DNA of 64,000 nt from Corallium rubrum (Eukaryota > Cnidaria > Anthozoa > Scleralcyonacea > Coralliidae), in assembly GCA_964035015.1 (NCBI GenBank), contig OZ035997.1, forward strand, positions 14,420,536-14,484,535. Reading direction: 5' to 3'. The translations under genes and the position numbers were made by a program. Shown piece after piece: positions 54,910-61,061 of this stretch. Each line of letters opens with the position of its first letter. The stretch's first letter is position 1. The notes beneath the pieces were generated by a model that saw only the letters and a program-made list of their open reading frames with translations, did not search any database and had not been told where the DNA came from.

Positions 54910-55617
54910 AAAGGGGTAAAAACATAACCTCCTGGCGGAGGTAATAATAAATAAATAAATAAATGAATACATACATAAGGGGAGGTATTCTCGGTTTTCA
55001 CTCACGTGACTGGTGGCTCCATTGGGGTGTTGAAACAATACGAAATGTTTGAATAAGAATAGAACTAAATTCCCATAGGATAAAGGTTGTCCTCCAATAT
55101 GGCCGCCATTTCATTGTTTCTGTGCACCAACATGGCCGCCGTGACGTCAGATGAAAACCAAGAATACGAATTGGGACAACCTTGTTTTATGTGACCTATT
55201 AAATTAAATTAAATTAAATTAAATTAAATTAAATTAAATTAAATTAAATTAAATTAAATTAAATTAAATTAAATACATATGCATGATAAAATCTCTTTTC
55301 TTCGCAGAAATACAAGCGGTAGCGCAGGCTACGTCCCAGCGCTCACTCGTACATCAGCTTTGGGTAAACTAGAACCAGTCAATCGTGGACCAGTTAAAAA
55401 GAAGTATGCTGTTGTAAAGACTCTGCCTCAGGTTCAAGCTGAAGATAGAGCAGAATATACTCCTAACTACCCAAGCCACAGTCTTAGTTCTAGTACGAGT
55501 AATGCCAGTACCGTTCGAAGCAGCTCTTGCCCACCTATTATGTTAACGGATGACGACATGGAGGATGATATGGTAAGGGAGGACCTATCCAATAGACCAC
55601 TTCATAATAGCGACTAA
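28342..55617 (+). CDS. robo: Roundabout (Robo) receptor, 13 coding exons
   Basis: A single-pass cell-surface receptor of the Roundabout family, which binds Slit and steers axons and migrating cells. Joined exons: 28342-28417, 30083-30370, 34735-35019, 36229-36480, 37295-37891, 39243-39587, 40885-41321, 43141-43565, 45993-46102, 47421-47528, 50630-51665, 52628-52840, 55308-55617. The sum is 4,482 nt, exactly 1,494 codons with the stop. Every junction has GT/AG and matching phase. The protein is 1,493 aa: signal peptide 1-22, Ig1 26-121, Ig2 122-216, Ig3 217-300, Ig4-Ig5 301-499, three FN3 domains about 500-825, transmembrane about 851-873, then a cytoplasmic tail. The 5+3+TM layout, length and tail motifs fit Robo rather than DCC/neogenin (4 Ig, 6 FN3) or Dscam. 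The 5' UTR and promoter are not resolved. Confidence 0.93.
28418..30082 (+). other. Robo intron 1
   Basis: Phase 1. It contains a transposon copy at 28431-28824, and an imperfect inverted repeat with arms at about 29178-29305 and 29437-29553 that share aatattttggcattcaacta and gatgacgtc words. No exon was recognised inside. Confidence 0.7.
28431..28824. mobile_element. Non-autonomous element flanked by an 11-bp direct repeat
   Basis: actgttttagt occurs at 28420-28430 and 28825-28835, bracketing a 394-bp segment. Its ends read gcaggagcgtcgg and cgctctgacgcc, imperfect inverted repeats. The interior is C/G-run rich. It is inserted 13 bp past the exon 1 splice donor, which stays intact. Possibly hAT-derived. 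Confidence 0.75.
30083..30370 (+). CDS. robo: Robo exon 2: Ig domain 1
   Basis: One phase 1-1 exon encodes residues 26-121. Disulfide cysteines are Cys48 and Cys102, the core Trp is Trp60 (FKWFHN). The block GNLYFSRVVHSKKKGYSDFG followed by SYYCSVTNDYG closely parallels Robo Ig1 in other animals (GSLFFLRIVHGRK...). Ig1 is the main Slit-binding domain in studied Robos. Acceptor ...ctttag, donor gtaagt. Confidence 0.93.
30978..31467. mobile_element. hAT-type MITE, 490 bp, with 8-bp duplication
   Basis: The ends are CAGAGTTGGAAAAA and TTTTTCCAACTCTG. The 8-bp duplication cttgtttt sits at 30970-30977 and 31468-31475. CAG...CTG ends with 8-bp duplications are the hAT hallmark. The interior repeats the word ggaggaaggtt near both ends and has no transposase. 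Confidence 0.88.
31780..31935. repeat. Two adjacent hairpins with GCCTGCG stems
   Basis: tagcctgcgtgcagacttca pairs with tgaagtctgcatgcaggcta (31778-31828). tagcctgcgccacagacg pairs with cgtctgcggcgcaggcta (31880-31930). Short, strong palindromes of a dispersed family. Confidence 0.85.
32635..32915. mobile_element. TIR element carrying a tRNA-Ala-like sequence
   Basis: Perfect 41-bp inverted repeats (32635-32675 and 32875-32915, starting tttcagaaattgcagcttga) enclose about 200 bp. A TA dinucleotide flanks each side one base out (ta c ... c ta), compatible with a Tc1/mariner-style target. The interior includes the degenerate tRNA-like copy 1. Confidence 0.85.
32753..32827 (+). pseudogene. tRNA-Ala-like copy 1, degenerate
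   Basis: Same anticodon loop (ctAGCat) and T arm (gcggg ttcgagt cccgc) as copy 2. The D stem is broken (accc opposite gagc) and 2 extra bases sit in the 3' acceptor strand. Box B is intact, box A weakened. Likely a tRNA pseudogene captured by the TIR element. Confidence 0.75.
33071..33143 (+). tRNA. tRNA-Ala(AGC)-like gene, copy 2
   Basis: It folds as a complete 73-nt cloverleaf. Acceptor gttctag/ttagagc has 7 pairs, two of them G-U. D stem is gctc/gagc, anticodon stem tctgg/tcaga with loop ctAGCat, T arm gcggg ttcaagt cccgc. Internal promoter boxes match well (tggctcaatgg; ggttcaagtcc). The G3-U70 pair that marks alanine tRNAs is absent; the wobble is at position 2. No T-run terminator follows directly, and flanks match copy 1. 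It may therefore be a repeat-borne pseudogene despite the good fold. Confidence 0.55.
33785..33940. mobile_element. Palindromic element with TTCGG apex
   Basis: caattattgaattcggttat pairs with the complement ending ccaataattg, with arms of about 70 bp meeting at cagccttcggcttcgg. Same design as several hairpins elsewhere in the window. Confidence 0.8.
34735..35019 (+). CDS. robo: Robo exon 3: Ig domain 2
   Basis: Residues 122-216, phase 1-1. Cys146 and Cys197 form the disulfide; Trp159 is the core Trp. CNPPRGKPKPRVLW mirrors the CQPPRG.PEP.I.W signature of Robo Ig2, one of the strongest family markers here. Acceptor ttttgtttgtag, donor gtaaga. Confidence 0.94.
35020..36228 (+). other. Robo intron 3
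   Basis: It contains an imperfect palindrome at 35105-35235 built on tctctctgtgtcgtcccaacg, and a CATCAC-rich simple-sequence patch at 35940-36075. No exon was recognised. Confidence 0.65.
36229..36480 (+). CDS. robo: Robo exon 4: Ig domain 3
   Basis: Residues 217-300, phase 1-1: VPPVFSERPKDQTVIIGTEA, cysteines in FFCKAKG and TYVCLAHN, Trp in IIWKKEG. The DEGTYVC step is the usual Ig tyrosine corner. Donor gtacgt is less common but fits the phase. Confidence 0.93.
36481..37294 (+). other. Robo intron 4 with TTCG array and inverted repeat
   Basis: It contains the (TTCG)n array, then an inverted pair: acgtattaccacccacctta at 36808 and its complement at 36927-36950, an element of about 145 bp. 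Confidence 0.75.
36524..36760. repeat. (TTCG)n microsatellite, 237 bp
   Basis: A perfect tetranucleotide array of about 59 units, starting 43 bp after the exon 4 donor. It is CpG-dense. The NERT-repeat open frames on the minus strand are artefacts of it. Confidence 0.98.
37295..37891 (+). CDS. robo: Robo exon 5: Ig domains 4 and 5
   Basis: Residues 301-499 in one phase 1-1 exon. Ig4: LKLTCLANARPNPSIQW ... GTYTCQAKNKIG. Ig5: TTLICDVEGEPKPSVTWF ... GTFQCHAVNKI. Both keep the Cys, Trp, Cys pattern. The first three Ig domains each have their own exon, so an intron between Ig4 and Ig5 was lost or never gained here. Donor gtaagt. Confidence 0.93.
37892..39242 (+). other. Robo intron 5
   Basis: No exon was recognised. 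It has repeat-like text at 37945-38600 (for example several caaaacg/cgttttg words and repeated gtagtcctt(c/t)gtcg), but no complete element could be bounded. Confidence 0.55.
39243..39587 (+). CDS. robo: Robo exon 6: FN3 domain 1
   Basis: Residues 500-614, phase 1-1. The FN3 pattern is clear: VPSMPTDVKVRD, SVLVSWNA (core Trp), YAVGYI, and LKPNTRYRFFVRGVNGKG (tyrosine corner). Donor gtaagg. Confidence 0.92.
39588..40884 (+). other. Robo intron 6
   Basis: A T/G-run region lies at 39625-39752, ending in long T and G homopolymers 30-165 bp from the donor. A SINE copy on the minus strand lies at 40389-40551. No exon was recognised. Confidence 0.7.
40389..40551 (-). mobile_element. 5S-derived SINE, copy 3, partial
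   Basis: In reverse orientation: ggtgttgattttacggaggg, then gagagaccaactaaactc, then gacggtcacccatccaagta, the 5S-like box. Both head and tail are cut short relative to the other two copies. Confidence 0.82.
40885..41321 (+). CDS. robo: Robo exon 7: FN3 domain 2 and first half of FN3 domain 3
   Basis: Residues 615-760, phase 1 in and phase 0 out. FN3-2: GELVVSWLEF, then DGYYIFWKVKG and LQRSTRYAVYIQF. FN3-3 begins VIMLKMTIKQNDSDSITVTW and is interrupted after KVKDYT. The next exon supplies IWYTAVNND. The intron inside the third FN3 domain, in phase 0, breaks the one-domain-one-exon pattern. Confidence 0.9.
41322..43140 (+). other. Robo intron 7
   Basis: It contains an inverted-repeat element (42680-42975) whose arms share ggatcagagtatccaaacac and agaaataccaaatgg words and meet near ctcgcctacggctcg. 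No exon was recognised. Confidence 0.7.
42680..42975. mobile_element. Palindromic element with CTACGG apex
   Basis: aaataccaaatggttttt at 42790 pairs with aaaaccatttggtattt at 42953. The inner cttgggaaattg pairs with caatttcccaag. The apex is actcgcctacggctcgtgtt. A further half-copy (atcagagtatccaaacacgg) precedes it at 42698. Non-coding. Confidence 0.8.
43141..43565 (+). CDS. robo: Robo exon 8: FN3 domain 3 end, transmembrane, juxtamembrane
   Basis: Residues 761-901. It completes FN3-3 (LNSGEEYKVWMTVATIHG), then a Ser/Pro stalk, then the transmembrane helix WFLGVLGGVLFIFILMFLIC (about 851-873) and the stop-transfer run CKRSSSKK. Phase 0 in, phase 2 out (ag|gtaacg). Confidence 0.93.
43628..45055. 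repeat. 22-26-bp minisatellite, about 1.4 kb
   Basis: About 60 tandem units near ggcatacttttggcggacca, with recurring substitutions (attttggc, ggggcgt, ggaccacatg) and T-run expansions. Later units are longer because of a ttttttt tract and are arranged in a higher-order pattern. It begins about 60 bp after the exon 8 donor. No array-spacer structure. Confidence 0.95.
45825..45858 (+). repeat. Degenerate hammerhead/Penelope-type word
   Basis: ctccgaagaagggcttcgct followed by taaaacgtcag resembles the ctgatgaagggc ... gaaacgt block, with an insertion and changed core bases. Probably a dead relic. Confidence 0.4.
45993..46102 (+). CDS. robo: Robo exon 9: cytoplasmic tail
   Basis: Residues 902-938: SESRNTESDAVTPGSRGRES, then VSECESLEGRPSRVYRN. 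Ser/Arg/Glu-rich with no domain. Phase 2 in, phase 1 out. Placement rests on phase, a clean acceptor (ttatttcttccag) and donor gtaagt. Confidence 0.85.
46108..46157. repeat. (AATTC)n pentanucleotide repeat
   Basis: About ten units starting 5 bp inside the intron, so the donor consensus itself merges into the repeat. Confidence 0.95.
46679..47149. mobile_element. Inverted-repeat element with TACACGCGTAAAAA ends
   Basis: The ends tacacgcgtaaaaa and tttttacgcgtgta are inverted copies. The interior is filled with caacttgttcac/gttgttac words that can pair in many registers. The target duplication is ambiguous because the ends are self-complementary. Confidence 0.75.
47421..47528 (+). CDS. robo: Robo exon 10: cytoplasmic tail
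   Basis: Residues 939-974: GSPSAPSATSVNFPEIAITP, then NKYERMYRSLDARGN. It contains two tyrosines (KYERMY) that could be phosphorylation sites. Phase 1 in, phase 1 out, donor gtaagg. Confidence 0.83.
47536..47598. repeat. (AT)n microsatellite
   Basis: About 60 bp, starting 8 bp into intron 10. Confidence 0.95.
47801..47870. repeat. (AT)n microsatellite
   Basis: About 70 bp, abutting the left arm of the foldback element that follows. Confidence 0.95.
47869..48950. mobile_element. 1.1-kb foldback element with about 300-bp arms
   Basis: The left arm (47869-48199, starting tttgtgaaattcattactaa) and the right arm (48651-48950) are inverted copies. The left arm carries an inner hairpin (48118-48172, apex ctcgccttcggctcg) that is cleanly missing in the right arm. 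The spacer holds two further palindromes (48245-48345; 48425-48530) and imperfect AT repeats. No coding content. Confidence 0.9.
49760..49832. repeat. Short palindrome
   Basis: taaaacaattataccattcg pairs with the inverted copy ending atggtataattgtt. Same design as the CAATTATT-ended hairpins elsewhere. Confidence 0.7.
49858..50391. repeat. 170-bp direct repeats around an inverted core and an AT array
   Basis: The block tatcacgattgagtcggttt ... cctcctcaatcg occurs at 49858-50017 and again at 50218-50378, almost identical. Between them are inverted words (gggtcaatatatgacttata and its complement) on either side of (AT)n at 50075-50143. Confidence 0.88.
50456..50531. repeat. (AT)n microsatellite
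   Basis: About 75 bp of alternating AT, upstream of exon 11. Confidence 0.95.
50630..51665 (+). CDS. robo: Robo exon 11: cytoplasmic tail with CC2 and conserved SDGSF block
   Basis: Residues 975-1319. It contains NWADMLPPPPSHPPP (about 1133-1147), the counterpart of Robo CC2, whose LPPPP core binds Ena/VASP EVH1 domains. A Pro-rich stretch SPPPSPTATS follows, and then SSDGSFLTDTDFANAVKAAA (1257-1276), which parallels a conserved block in vertebrate Robos. PPDYETAI (1047-1054) is a possible tyrosine motif. CC1 (PYATT) is not recognisable. The donor is gtttgt (phase 2). Reading through it gives a stop within a few codons, so an alternative shorter tail is conceivable. Confidence 0.9.
51666..52627 (+). 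other. Robo intron 11
   Basis: Contains the intact SINE copy 2 (51790-52098). No other element or exon was recognised. Confidence 0.75.
51790..52098 (+). mobile_element. 5S-derived SINE, copy 2, full length
   Basis: ggtggcgtgtgctgttaggg, then a 5S-like box (gggttagtacttgggtgggt ... gtctgggaataacc), body with ggtctctcctgtgcttcaag, tail aaatcattactcattac. Nearly collinear with copy 1 (4126-4438). Same orientation as the Robo gene. Confidence 0.88.
52628..52840 (+). CDS. robo: Robo exon 12: basic Ser/Arg-rich tail segment
   Basis: Residues 1320-1390: SKPSSKKTSSKDIEGVRDVL, then RSGRGRRSRSALESPRDLS and RPSEPSVKETSPLISS. Basic and Ser-rich, likely disordered. Phase 2 in, phase 2 out, acceptor ttttaaatttag, donor gtaagt. 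The length is exactly compatible with both neighbours. Confidence 0.83.
52953..53521. mobile_element. Two adjacent GACCCCGTTTACACGATG-family MITEs
   Basis: Copy A (52953-53330) and copy B (53341-53521) both have inverted ends built on gaccccgtttacacgatgcc and tacaatttgaaaacgg, with TA next to the ends. Copy B is shorter inside. Non-coding. Confidence 0.88.
53520..53936. mobile_element. Related MITE with diverged interior
   Basis: The ends taagaccctgtttacacgaa and tcatgtaaacagggcctaa match the same terminal pattern. The interior (ccaatcggatcg, tcaagtcaatcc words) differs, so this is a sister family using similar ends. Confidence 0.75.
54068..54366. repeat. (ACAT)n microsatellite, about 300 bp
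   Basis: A perfect tetranucleotide array of about 74 units. The CMYV/THIH open frames on both strands are artefacts of it. Confidence 0.98.
54431..54943. mobile_element. TIR element carrying (CAAA)n-(GGCA)n
   Basis: The ends TACCTCCGCCAG and CTGGCGGAGGTA are inverted 12-mers. Near the right end, gagatatcctggcgacagac leads into (CAAA)n at 54742-54815 and (GGCA)n at 54816-54909. The compound microsatellite is part of the element rather than a chance neighbour. Confidence 0.78.
55199..55273. repeat. (AAATT)n pentanucleotide repeat
   Basis: About 15 units, ending roughly 35 bp before the exon 13 acceptor, in the region where branch point and pyrimidine tract are expected. Confidence 0.96.
55308..55617 (+). 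CDS. robo: Robo exon 13: C-terminus
   Basis: Residues 1391-1493 to the TAA at 55615-55617: NTSGSAGYVPALTRTSALGK, then KKKYAVVKTLPQVQAEDRAE, Ser-rich stretch, PPIMLTDDDMEDDMVRED, ending NRPLHNSD. Basic then acidic, no domain. Acceptor ctcttttcttcgcag, phase 2. No PDZ-type C-terminus. Confidence 0.87.
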
Positions 55618-56345
55618 TTTCAATATACTTTTATGTGCATATTAATAAGGCTTTCTGGCCTCGTTTGTGTGTCTGCAATTCAAAATAATCTTTGCTTCAT
55701 AACGAGGCCAGGAAGGCTCATTTAGTCTTAGATGCACATAAAAGAATATTTAAATTCGTGGCCATTATTAAAGTGGTGTATGACCAGTTCAGACCATTAA
55801 TCCTTACTTCTGTACACACTAGATATAATAACTGGCGTTGTATCTTCTCATTTCTCGAACTTCTCTTTTTAGTTGTGATTACAGAATCTGCATGTAGCAA
55901 GAAGTTTTGTACTGAAATACCGTGACGTCTGGGTTTGTTGCCTAATAAGAAGTATTTTAAAGAATGGGAAGATTTCTAACTTTCTTGACGGTTTTTAATA
56001 TCGCGCAATATTGTTATCAAATGGGGGGTGGGGGTGCTGGGGAGAGAAAACTAGAGAACAAATAATAGAAACGTCACCTGTCTTCATAAAGATATTTTTT
56101 TAACATATAAACATTGCTCATTGTAGTTAAAGTTTACAAGTAACATTTTATCCATTCGAAAAGTTAAGGCAGATTACACAAAAAGCTGCTATATTGTATT
56201 CTGCATGTCTCTAGGATGTTGCCGTATCTGTTAAGATTGTCTATAGTCAGAAATCAGTTCGTGAGAATTAATTGCATGAACAACTTTTCAAATATAGTGA
56301 GACACTTTTCTCAGAAGTCAGGATTCAGGCCTAAATGTAGAACTA

Positions 56346-56449
56346 CGTTAACGTCCAGTCTAATTCCTAACTTCTGATGTTAAGACAATGCATTTGAATA
56401 GATTTATAACATCGCACGTTAGAATTTAGTCTGGACGTTAGCGTTCATT
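56346..56449. repeat. Small inverted repeat
   Basis: cgttaacgtccagtctaatt pairs with gaatttagtctggacgttagcg. A roughly 100-bp hairpin-forming unit. Confidence 0.75.
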
Positions 56450-56480
56450 TAACGGAGCCATAATCTGATCCAAGACTTAA

Positions 56481-56888
56481 GGCCTGCGCTAAACGTCGCA
56501 CAATAGACGAATTTAATTTAGTCGAATTTAATTGTTTGAATTTTATTCGATGAAACTGCGACGTATAACTCGATTAAATTCAACACACGAATTAAATTCG
56601 TCTTGGCAATTAAATTCGTCTTATTAGTCAGACGGATAATGCGACGATGCGTGTTCGAGTTACACTACGAATTATCGTCGCGTCCAATTAAATGTTTCTC
56701 TTCTGTCTGACAATTCGGCGCCATATTTTCAAGAAGTTTTTTTTAGGCTCCAAGTAAAAACAATTAAATTCGACTGAAATTCGACGTTGAACTCGACGTC
56801 GCATTTACGTTACATTACCCACGAAGTTAATTCTAATTAAATTCGTCTGAATTAAATTCGTCTATTGTGCGACGTTTAGCGCAGGCCT
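56481..56888. mobile_element. MITE with GGCCTGCGCTAAACGTCGCA ends
   Basis: Inverted ends of about 38 bp (ggcctgcgctaaacgtcgca, then caatagacgaatttaatt). The interior is rich in gaattaaattcg(t/a)c words. The flanks are ttaa on the left and taac on the right. Non-coding. Confidence 0.85.
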
Positions 56889-57490
56889 AACAATCATGTT
56901 ATATTTTACGTTATTTTCCCTTGGTTGTGTTTAGTGTTGCACTGATTTTTAGGCCTCTATAATTTCCAGAAGAAAATATCAAAATTATAACAAAATCAAT
57001 CTGTAAGGATATTTTCGTGATGAACACCTAACTTATCACTGGCAAAGTTTTTACGCAGTTTACTCTCTTATTCTTGGACTTTTTATATTTGAAATCGACT
57101 AACAATATCGGCGCTAAAATATCGGTTAATTCCCATATCAGTGCAACACTATATAGTTGTGTTATTATTTGGCGGAAAATTACGAAGGCTTGTCACTGCG
57201 AGCTGAAACTTAGAGGTTCCTTTTATAGACATCAGACGAGTTTAGAAATATCTTGTCTCTAAAATTTGGACTGAACTACAGCAGTCAAACGGAACATACA
57301 GAAATAACATAGCTGATTAGATTTTACTGCTCAGCCTCAGCATTAACGCTAGTCATTCTTTGAACTATCGAGTTATGCATGGTTGCCACCCCAAGTTATA
57401 TCACTATATATTATATCATAATGTTGTATAGACTATAGTATAGTTACACTTGTCATCTTACAAGTATTAATAAATCGAAAATTTTAACGT

Positions 57491-58900
57491 GTTTTTGTGC
57501 TTCTTTTTATGAAAACGGGAGTATTTGATATGAGTTCATTTTTCATAATTTTTAAGAAATTATGTTAGCTGGGTTATTGAGAGATGACAGTAATATCTCG
57601 CGCAGTTTTCGTTTCCTCACTTCTTGACTTTGTTGTTAAGATATTTCAGTTTGTATGCAAATTAAACATCATACGTTAAAACCAAATTTAGTGAGAGTTA
57701 ATTACCGAGAACCGAGACTTTTCTCCGTATTTCAGGCCAACGAGACTTAACCCTGGTAATATTTGGATTTCAACCGTGGCCGACGCTGTCCTAGAAGCCT
57801 TTAACTATATAACATTTCATGTTATTTTTGTGCCGGTATCGTGTAAACGCAAGGCCTAAACGGCATGATTTTGTTCCGTTTTCAAATTGTACCGACATCG
57901 TGTAAACGGGGTCTTAGCCAAATACAGCCCGGGGGAGGGGCCTGCATCCCTGCATGCATGCGGGCCCCGAGGAGTTTATTTGGATAAAAGCCGAGGTTCG
58001 AGGTATTAAATTAACTGAGTTATTTAATAGTTGAGGAGTTTTGCTAAATCTAATCTTTTGCACGTGCATAACGGTATAATATGATATAATATAATGAATG
58101 ACAATGTATTGAGAAAGAAAATTCAACGACTGAGTTGTACATATTGATGCTACATTCCTATTTACATTTAAGTTAATGAATCGGAAAACACCCGCCAGGT
58201 GAAAAAGGCCTGGGCACAAGACACAGCTCAACCTCGTTCTCATGCAGGGCGTTTTTGAAATTGGTAAGGTCGGAAAAGGTTCTGGCATCGACTGTTGGAT
58301 TCGGTATTTTCATTGGTTGATTGCTTTTCTTCAACATTCCTCGCGAAACATATTTATGCGTAGTTTTGTGCCAGTTATGATCAAATAGCTTCAACGGGAC
58401 CGCCAACGGGACAAATAGGACCGCCATTACAATGAACTTCTCCCACGGGGCTGCCATTACTCAGAATGATTTGGCATACTAAACTAAATTGCTAATTTAT
58501 TAGGCCCAGTATTTTTGGGTACTGTGACAAGCCGATGCCAGGGCTTTTTCCCACCCTCTAAATTTCAATAACGCCCTGAGAACGAGGTTGGACACAGCTA
58601 ACCCAAGGCAAAATTAGTATGCTGCCTCTGTGTGGTCTGCAGTAATAAGTTAGCTTGTGAGTCATTTGAGATTTTGAGGTATAAAAACAAAAGTAATTTA
58701 ATACAATAATGCAAATGGCAATTCCTGTAGAAAACATTCCTCTTACGTGAAAGGGCAATTGGTTGCCCCCGTACTGCCCCCGCGCTGTAAGGGCATGGGG
58801 GGCAGCTGCCCCCGCTGCGCATGCCCCCGTGGCTCCGGCGCCCCCTGCGTAGATACATCTCTAGAAAGAACAAAGAAAACCGACTCAACTATTAAATACT
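57491..58900. other. Stretch without a recognised gene
   Basis: A partial GACCCCG-family copy lies at 57806-57916. Minus-strand frames at 57914-58457 overlap repeat words (gaacgaggttg, gcccaggcct) and are not supported as genes. A G/C-rich patch at 58765-58850 resembles dispersed repeat ends. Confidence 0.5.
57806..57916. mobile_element. Partial GACCCCG-family MITE
   Basis: Ends with gtaccgacatcgtgtaaacg gggtc. It matches the right ends of the copies at 53330 and 53521; the left half is lost. Confidence 0.8.
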
Positions 58901-58904
58901 TAAC

Positions 58905-59025
58905 AATTATTCACCGAAGTGGAGGTGAATAGTGCTGGATATTCACCGAGCCGCTTCGGCAAGGGGAATTAATATCCACACTATTCACCGATACTGGGGT
59001 GAATAATTGTTTTAGCATATACCTC
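58905..59025. mobile_element. Palindromic element
   Basis: caattattcaccgaagtgga pairs with the inverted copy ending gtgaataattg. The apex is near gagccgcttcggc. Confidence 0.78.
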
Positions 59026-59667
59026 ATAAATGAAATAAGTTTACAGTAACATTCTTATATTTTTCAGTATTTTATATACAAGACACGGCCGCTAGCAACT
59101 TGGGCACTAATCGATATTTGTCGACAAAGCAGTTTTTACAACTTTGAATATTGTAAAGAAACATACCTGTGGACACTCTTCTACTTAATTTCATCCTTGT
59201 TTATCAACAAAATCTCCTGCTTTGGTAAACAAAGCAAAACTGTCCGCCATTTTGTTTTGCCCGCAGGTGAAAGTGCAGGATATCCCGAGCTAGAGGAACC
59301 AATCAGATTGCTTGAAAAGCACTATTCACCTTCATTGGTTGGTTTGTGGTCACATGACCTTAGCTAAATTTCAATGTCTGCCGAGTCTACCGACGGTCAA
59401 TAAGTTTTCAATTGTGCCAGCTAGAACCGTTTGAACTCTTCACAGCATCCTATAAACAAAAGCTTGTTTGGTACGAAAAAAAGAATATTTATAGGTCTTC
59501 AAAGCATGTGTGAAGATTAACTGGAGAAATGTATTGCTGTTCTTTTGTTCTGAGACTCATATTTGTTTGGTTGAAGTGAAATTACGGAGCCAGGCGAAGT
59601 CTTTGCGTTTGTCTTTTGTGTACTTTCCCTTGATAAACATCGAAATTATTCAGCGAAACTCAAGCTA

Positions 59668-60078
59668 TCTGTGGGTTCAGCGAAGTGCTTAGGGCTTTCA
59701 AACCATAGATAATGGAAGGGGAACTGGATAGGAAACTTACGAAACCGGAAACGATGTTTACACAACTTGCTATGGTAATTATACACTTATAAGGGGCTAA
59801 TGCACTAACGAGTGATCCCACATGGCCAGGATCAACCATTGCTGAAATTAAACAATAGTGTAATATCACTTAAGTTATTAGTGTCTGATCTTAACCATAT
59901 GGGACCACCCATTAGGTGCATTAGCCCCTTATAAGTGTATAATTACCATAGCAAGTTGTGCAAACATCGTTTCCGGTTTCGTAAGTTTCCTATCCAGTTC
60001 CCCTTCCATTATCTATGTTCAAACTACTACAATAGGTTGTTTTCTAAGGGTTCAGGTTTTTTTGATACACACTGTATA
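59668..60078. repeat. Family R1 repeat split by a MITE
   Basis: ctgtgggttcagcgaagtgc ... gctttcaaac on the left and ttcaaactactacaataggt ... acactgtata on the right match 3448-3538 continuously once the MITE at 59704-60017 is removed. Confidence 0.88.
59704..60017. mobile_element. MITE with about 100-bp arms and 7-bp duplication
   Basis: The ends are CATAGATAATGGAAGGGG and its complement; arms are 59704-59804 and about 59916-60017. The 7-bp target duplication ttcaaac is at 59697-59703 and 60018-60024. The uninterrupted target exists at 3448-3538. Confidence 0.9.
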
Positions 60079-60086
60079 ACAAAACA

Positions 60087-60485
60087 CTTAATGTCTGATC
60101 CCTCGGTAAACAGTTATATAGTTTTGTTTTCCCTCGAGTCTCGACGTTTCCCGAGACGAGACTCTCGGGAAAACCAAACTGTTTCCCTCGGGAGCAGACA
60201 TTAAGTGTATATTATTCAACAGTGCTTACTTATACCAAAAATCAACCAAGATGGCGGACATGACGTCATGTGCAAACGATCTATAGAGTATAGAACATAA
60301 AATGTAGAACTAATATTGAATTTCGATAAATGCGCGAGGAATGTGGGTTCGGTATGCACGAGAAGTAATATATCATACACGAGAAGCCGTTTATTATCTG
60401 ATTTGAAAACACCGAGAAGTGTGTTGAAAAACGAGGCGATAGCCGAGTTTTTTAACTCACTTCGAGGTGTTTTAAATCAGATAAA
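60087..60485. repeat. Two palindromic elements
   Basis: The first (60087-60213) pairs cacttaatgtctgatccctc and ggtaaacagtt with cagtttccctcgggagcaga and cattaagtg. The second (60396-60485) pairs ctgatttgaaaacacc with ggtgttttaaatcag, with apex gaggcgatagccgag. Confidence 0.78.
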
Positions 60486-61061
60486 TGAGATAATAAATGT
60501 GTGTATGGTATAGCTTCTCAAACAAATCAGTATTTAAAGAGAAATTTGAGGTAAAACTTGTCTTAATTTATGGGCGTTTATTACCACATTTCACAACAAC
60601 GTCTCGGTATCTGATTCATTATGTTTTATTAATGAGTTTCAGAAGCATCATGGTATCAAAACACCAGAAAGCAAATTGCCCCGAGAGATTGGCTTAGAGT
60701 ATTTTGTGTAATACTTCTCAAATCATTAATAATTCATGATTATCGTAGCAATCCTTGAACGTATTCCACATCACATGCCCAAGTTTTGTTACCCAATGAA
60801 AACCTGTAGGAAACTTCCTAGTCAACTGGATCACATTTCTTAATCTGCATATCGAAACCATGAAGAAAAAAACAAGTTTATACACAAATTGTCCTAAACT
60901 CACGATTGGAAATGGCGGCTATTAGCTACGCATGCATAGAACGAATATCTTGCGTGTAAACGTCATCAACACACGGCCGACAACTCACTTGAGCAAGCAC
61001 GCACGTGGACTGCGAACTGTCCCATGAAAGTGGCCGATTTTCTATACGATTTCCAATCGTG

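Larger units (their letters stand above)
52841..55307 (+). other. Robo intron 12
   Basis: Three adjacent GACCCCG-family elements (52953-53936), a 300-bp ACAT array, a TIR element with a compound microsatellite, and an AAATT array 35 bp before exon 13. Confidence 0.75.
55618..57490 (+). other. Probable Robo 3' UTR and flank
   Basis: No further coding exon. The first good AATAAA after the stop is at 57469-57474, which would give a long 3' UTR of about 1.85 kb that includes a MITE. An earlier, weaker polyadenylation signal may be used instead. Not proven. Confidence 0.35.

Noticed and set aside
54642..55038. PACL/FVCL repeat frames and their plus-strand counterparts
   Set aside because: Translations of the (CAAA)n-(GGCA)n compound microsatellite.
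28342..55617. Alternative identities: DCC/neogenin, Dscam or titin-like protein
   Set aside because: Five Ig plus three FN3 domains, the Ig1 and Ig2 signature blocks and the CC2 tail motif fit Robo. DCC/neogenin have four Ig and six FN3, and Dscam has nine or more Ig domains.
57914..58457. Overlapping minus-strand frames with a hydrophobic start
   Set aside because: They cover repeat words (gaacgaggttg, gcccaggcc) and run into a dispersed repeat. No domain and no splice logic.
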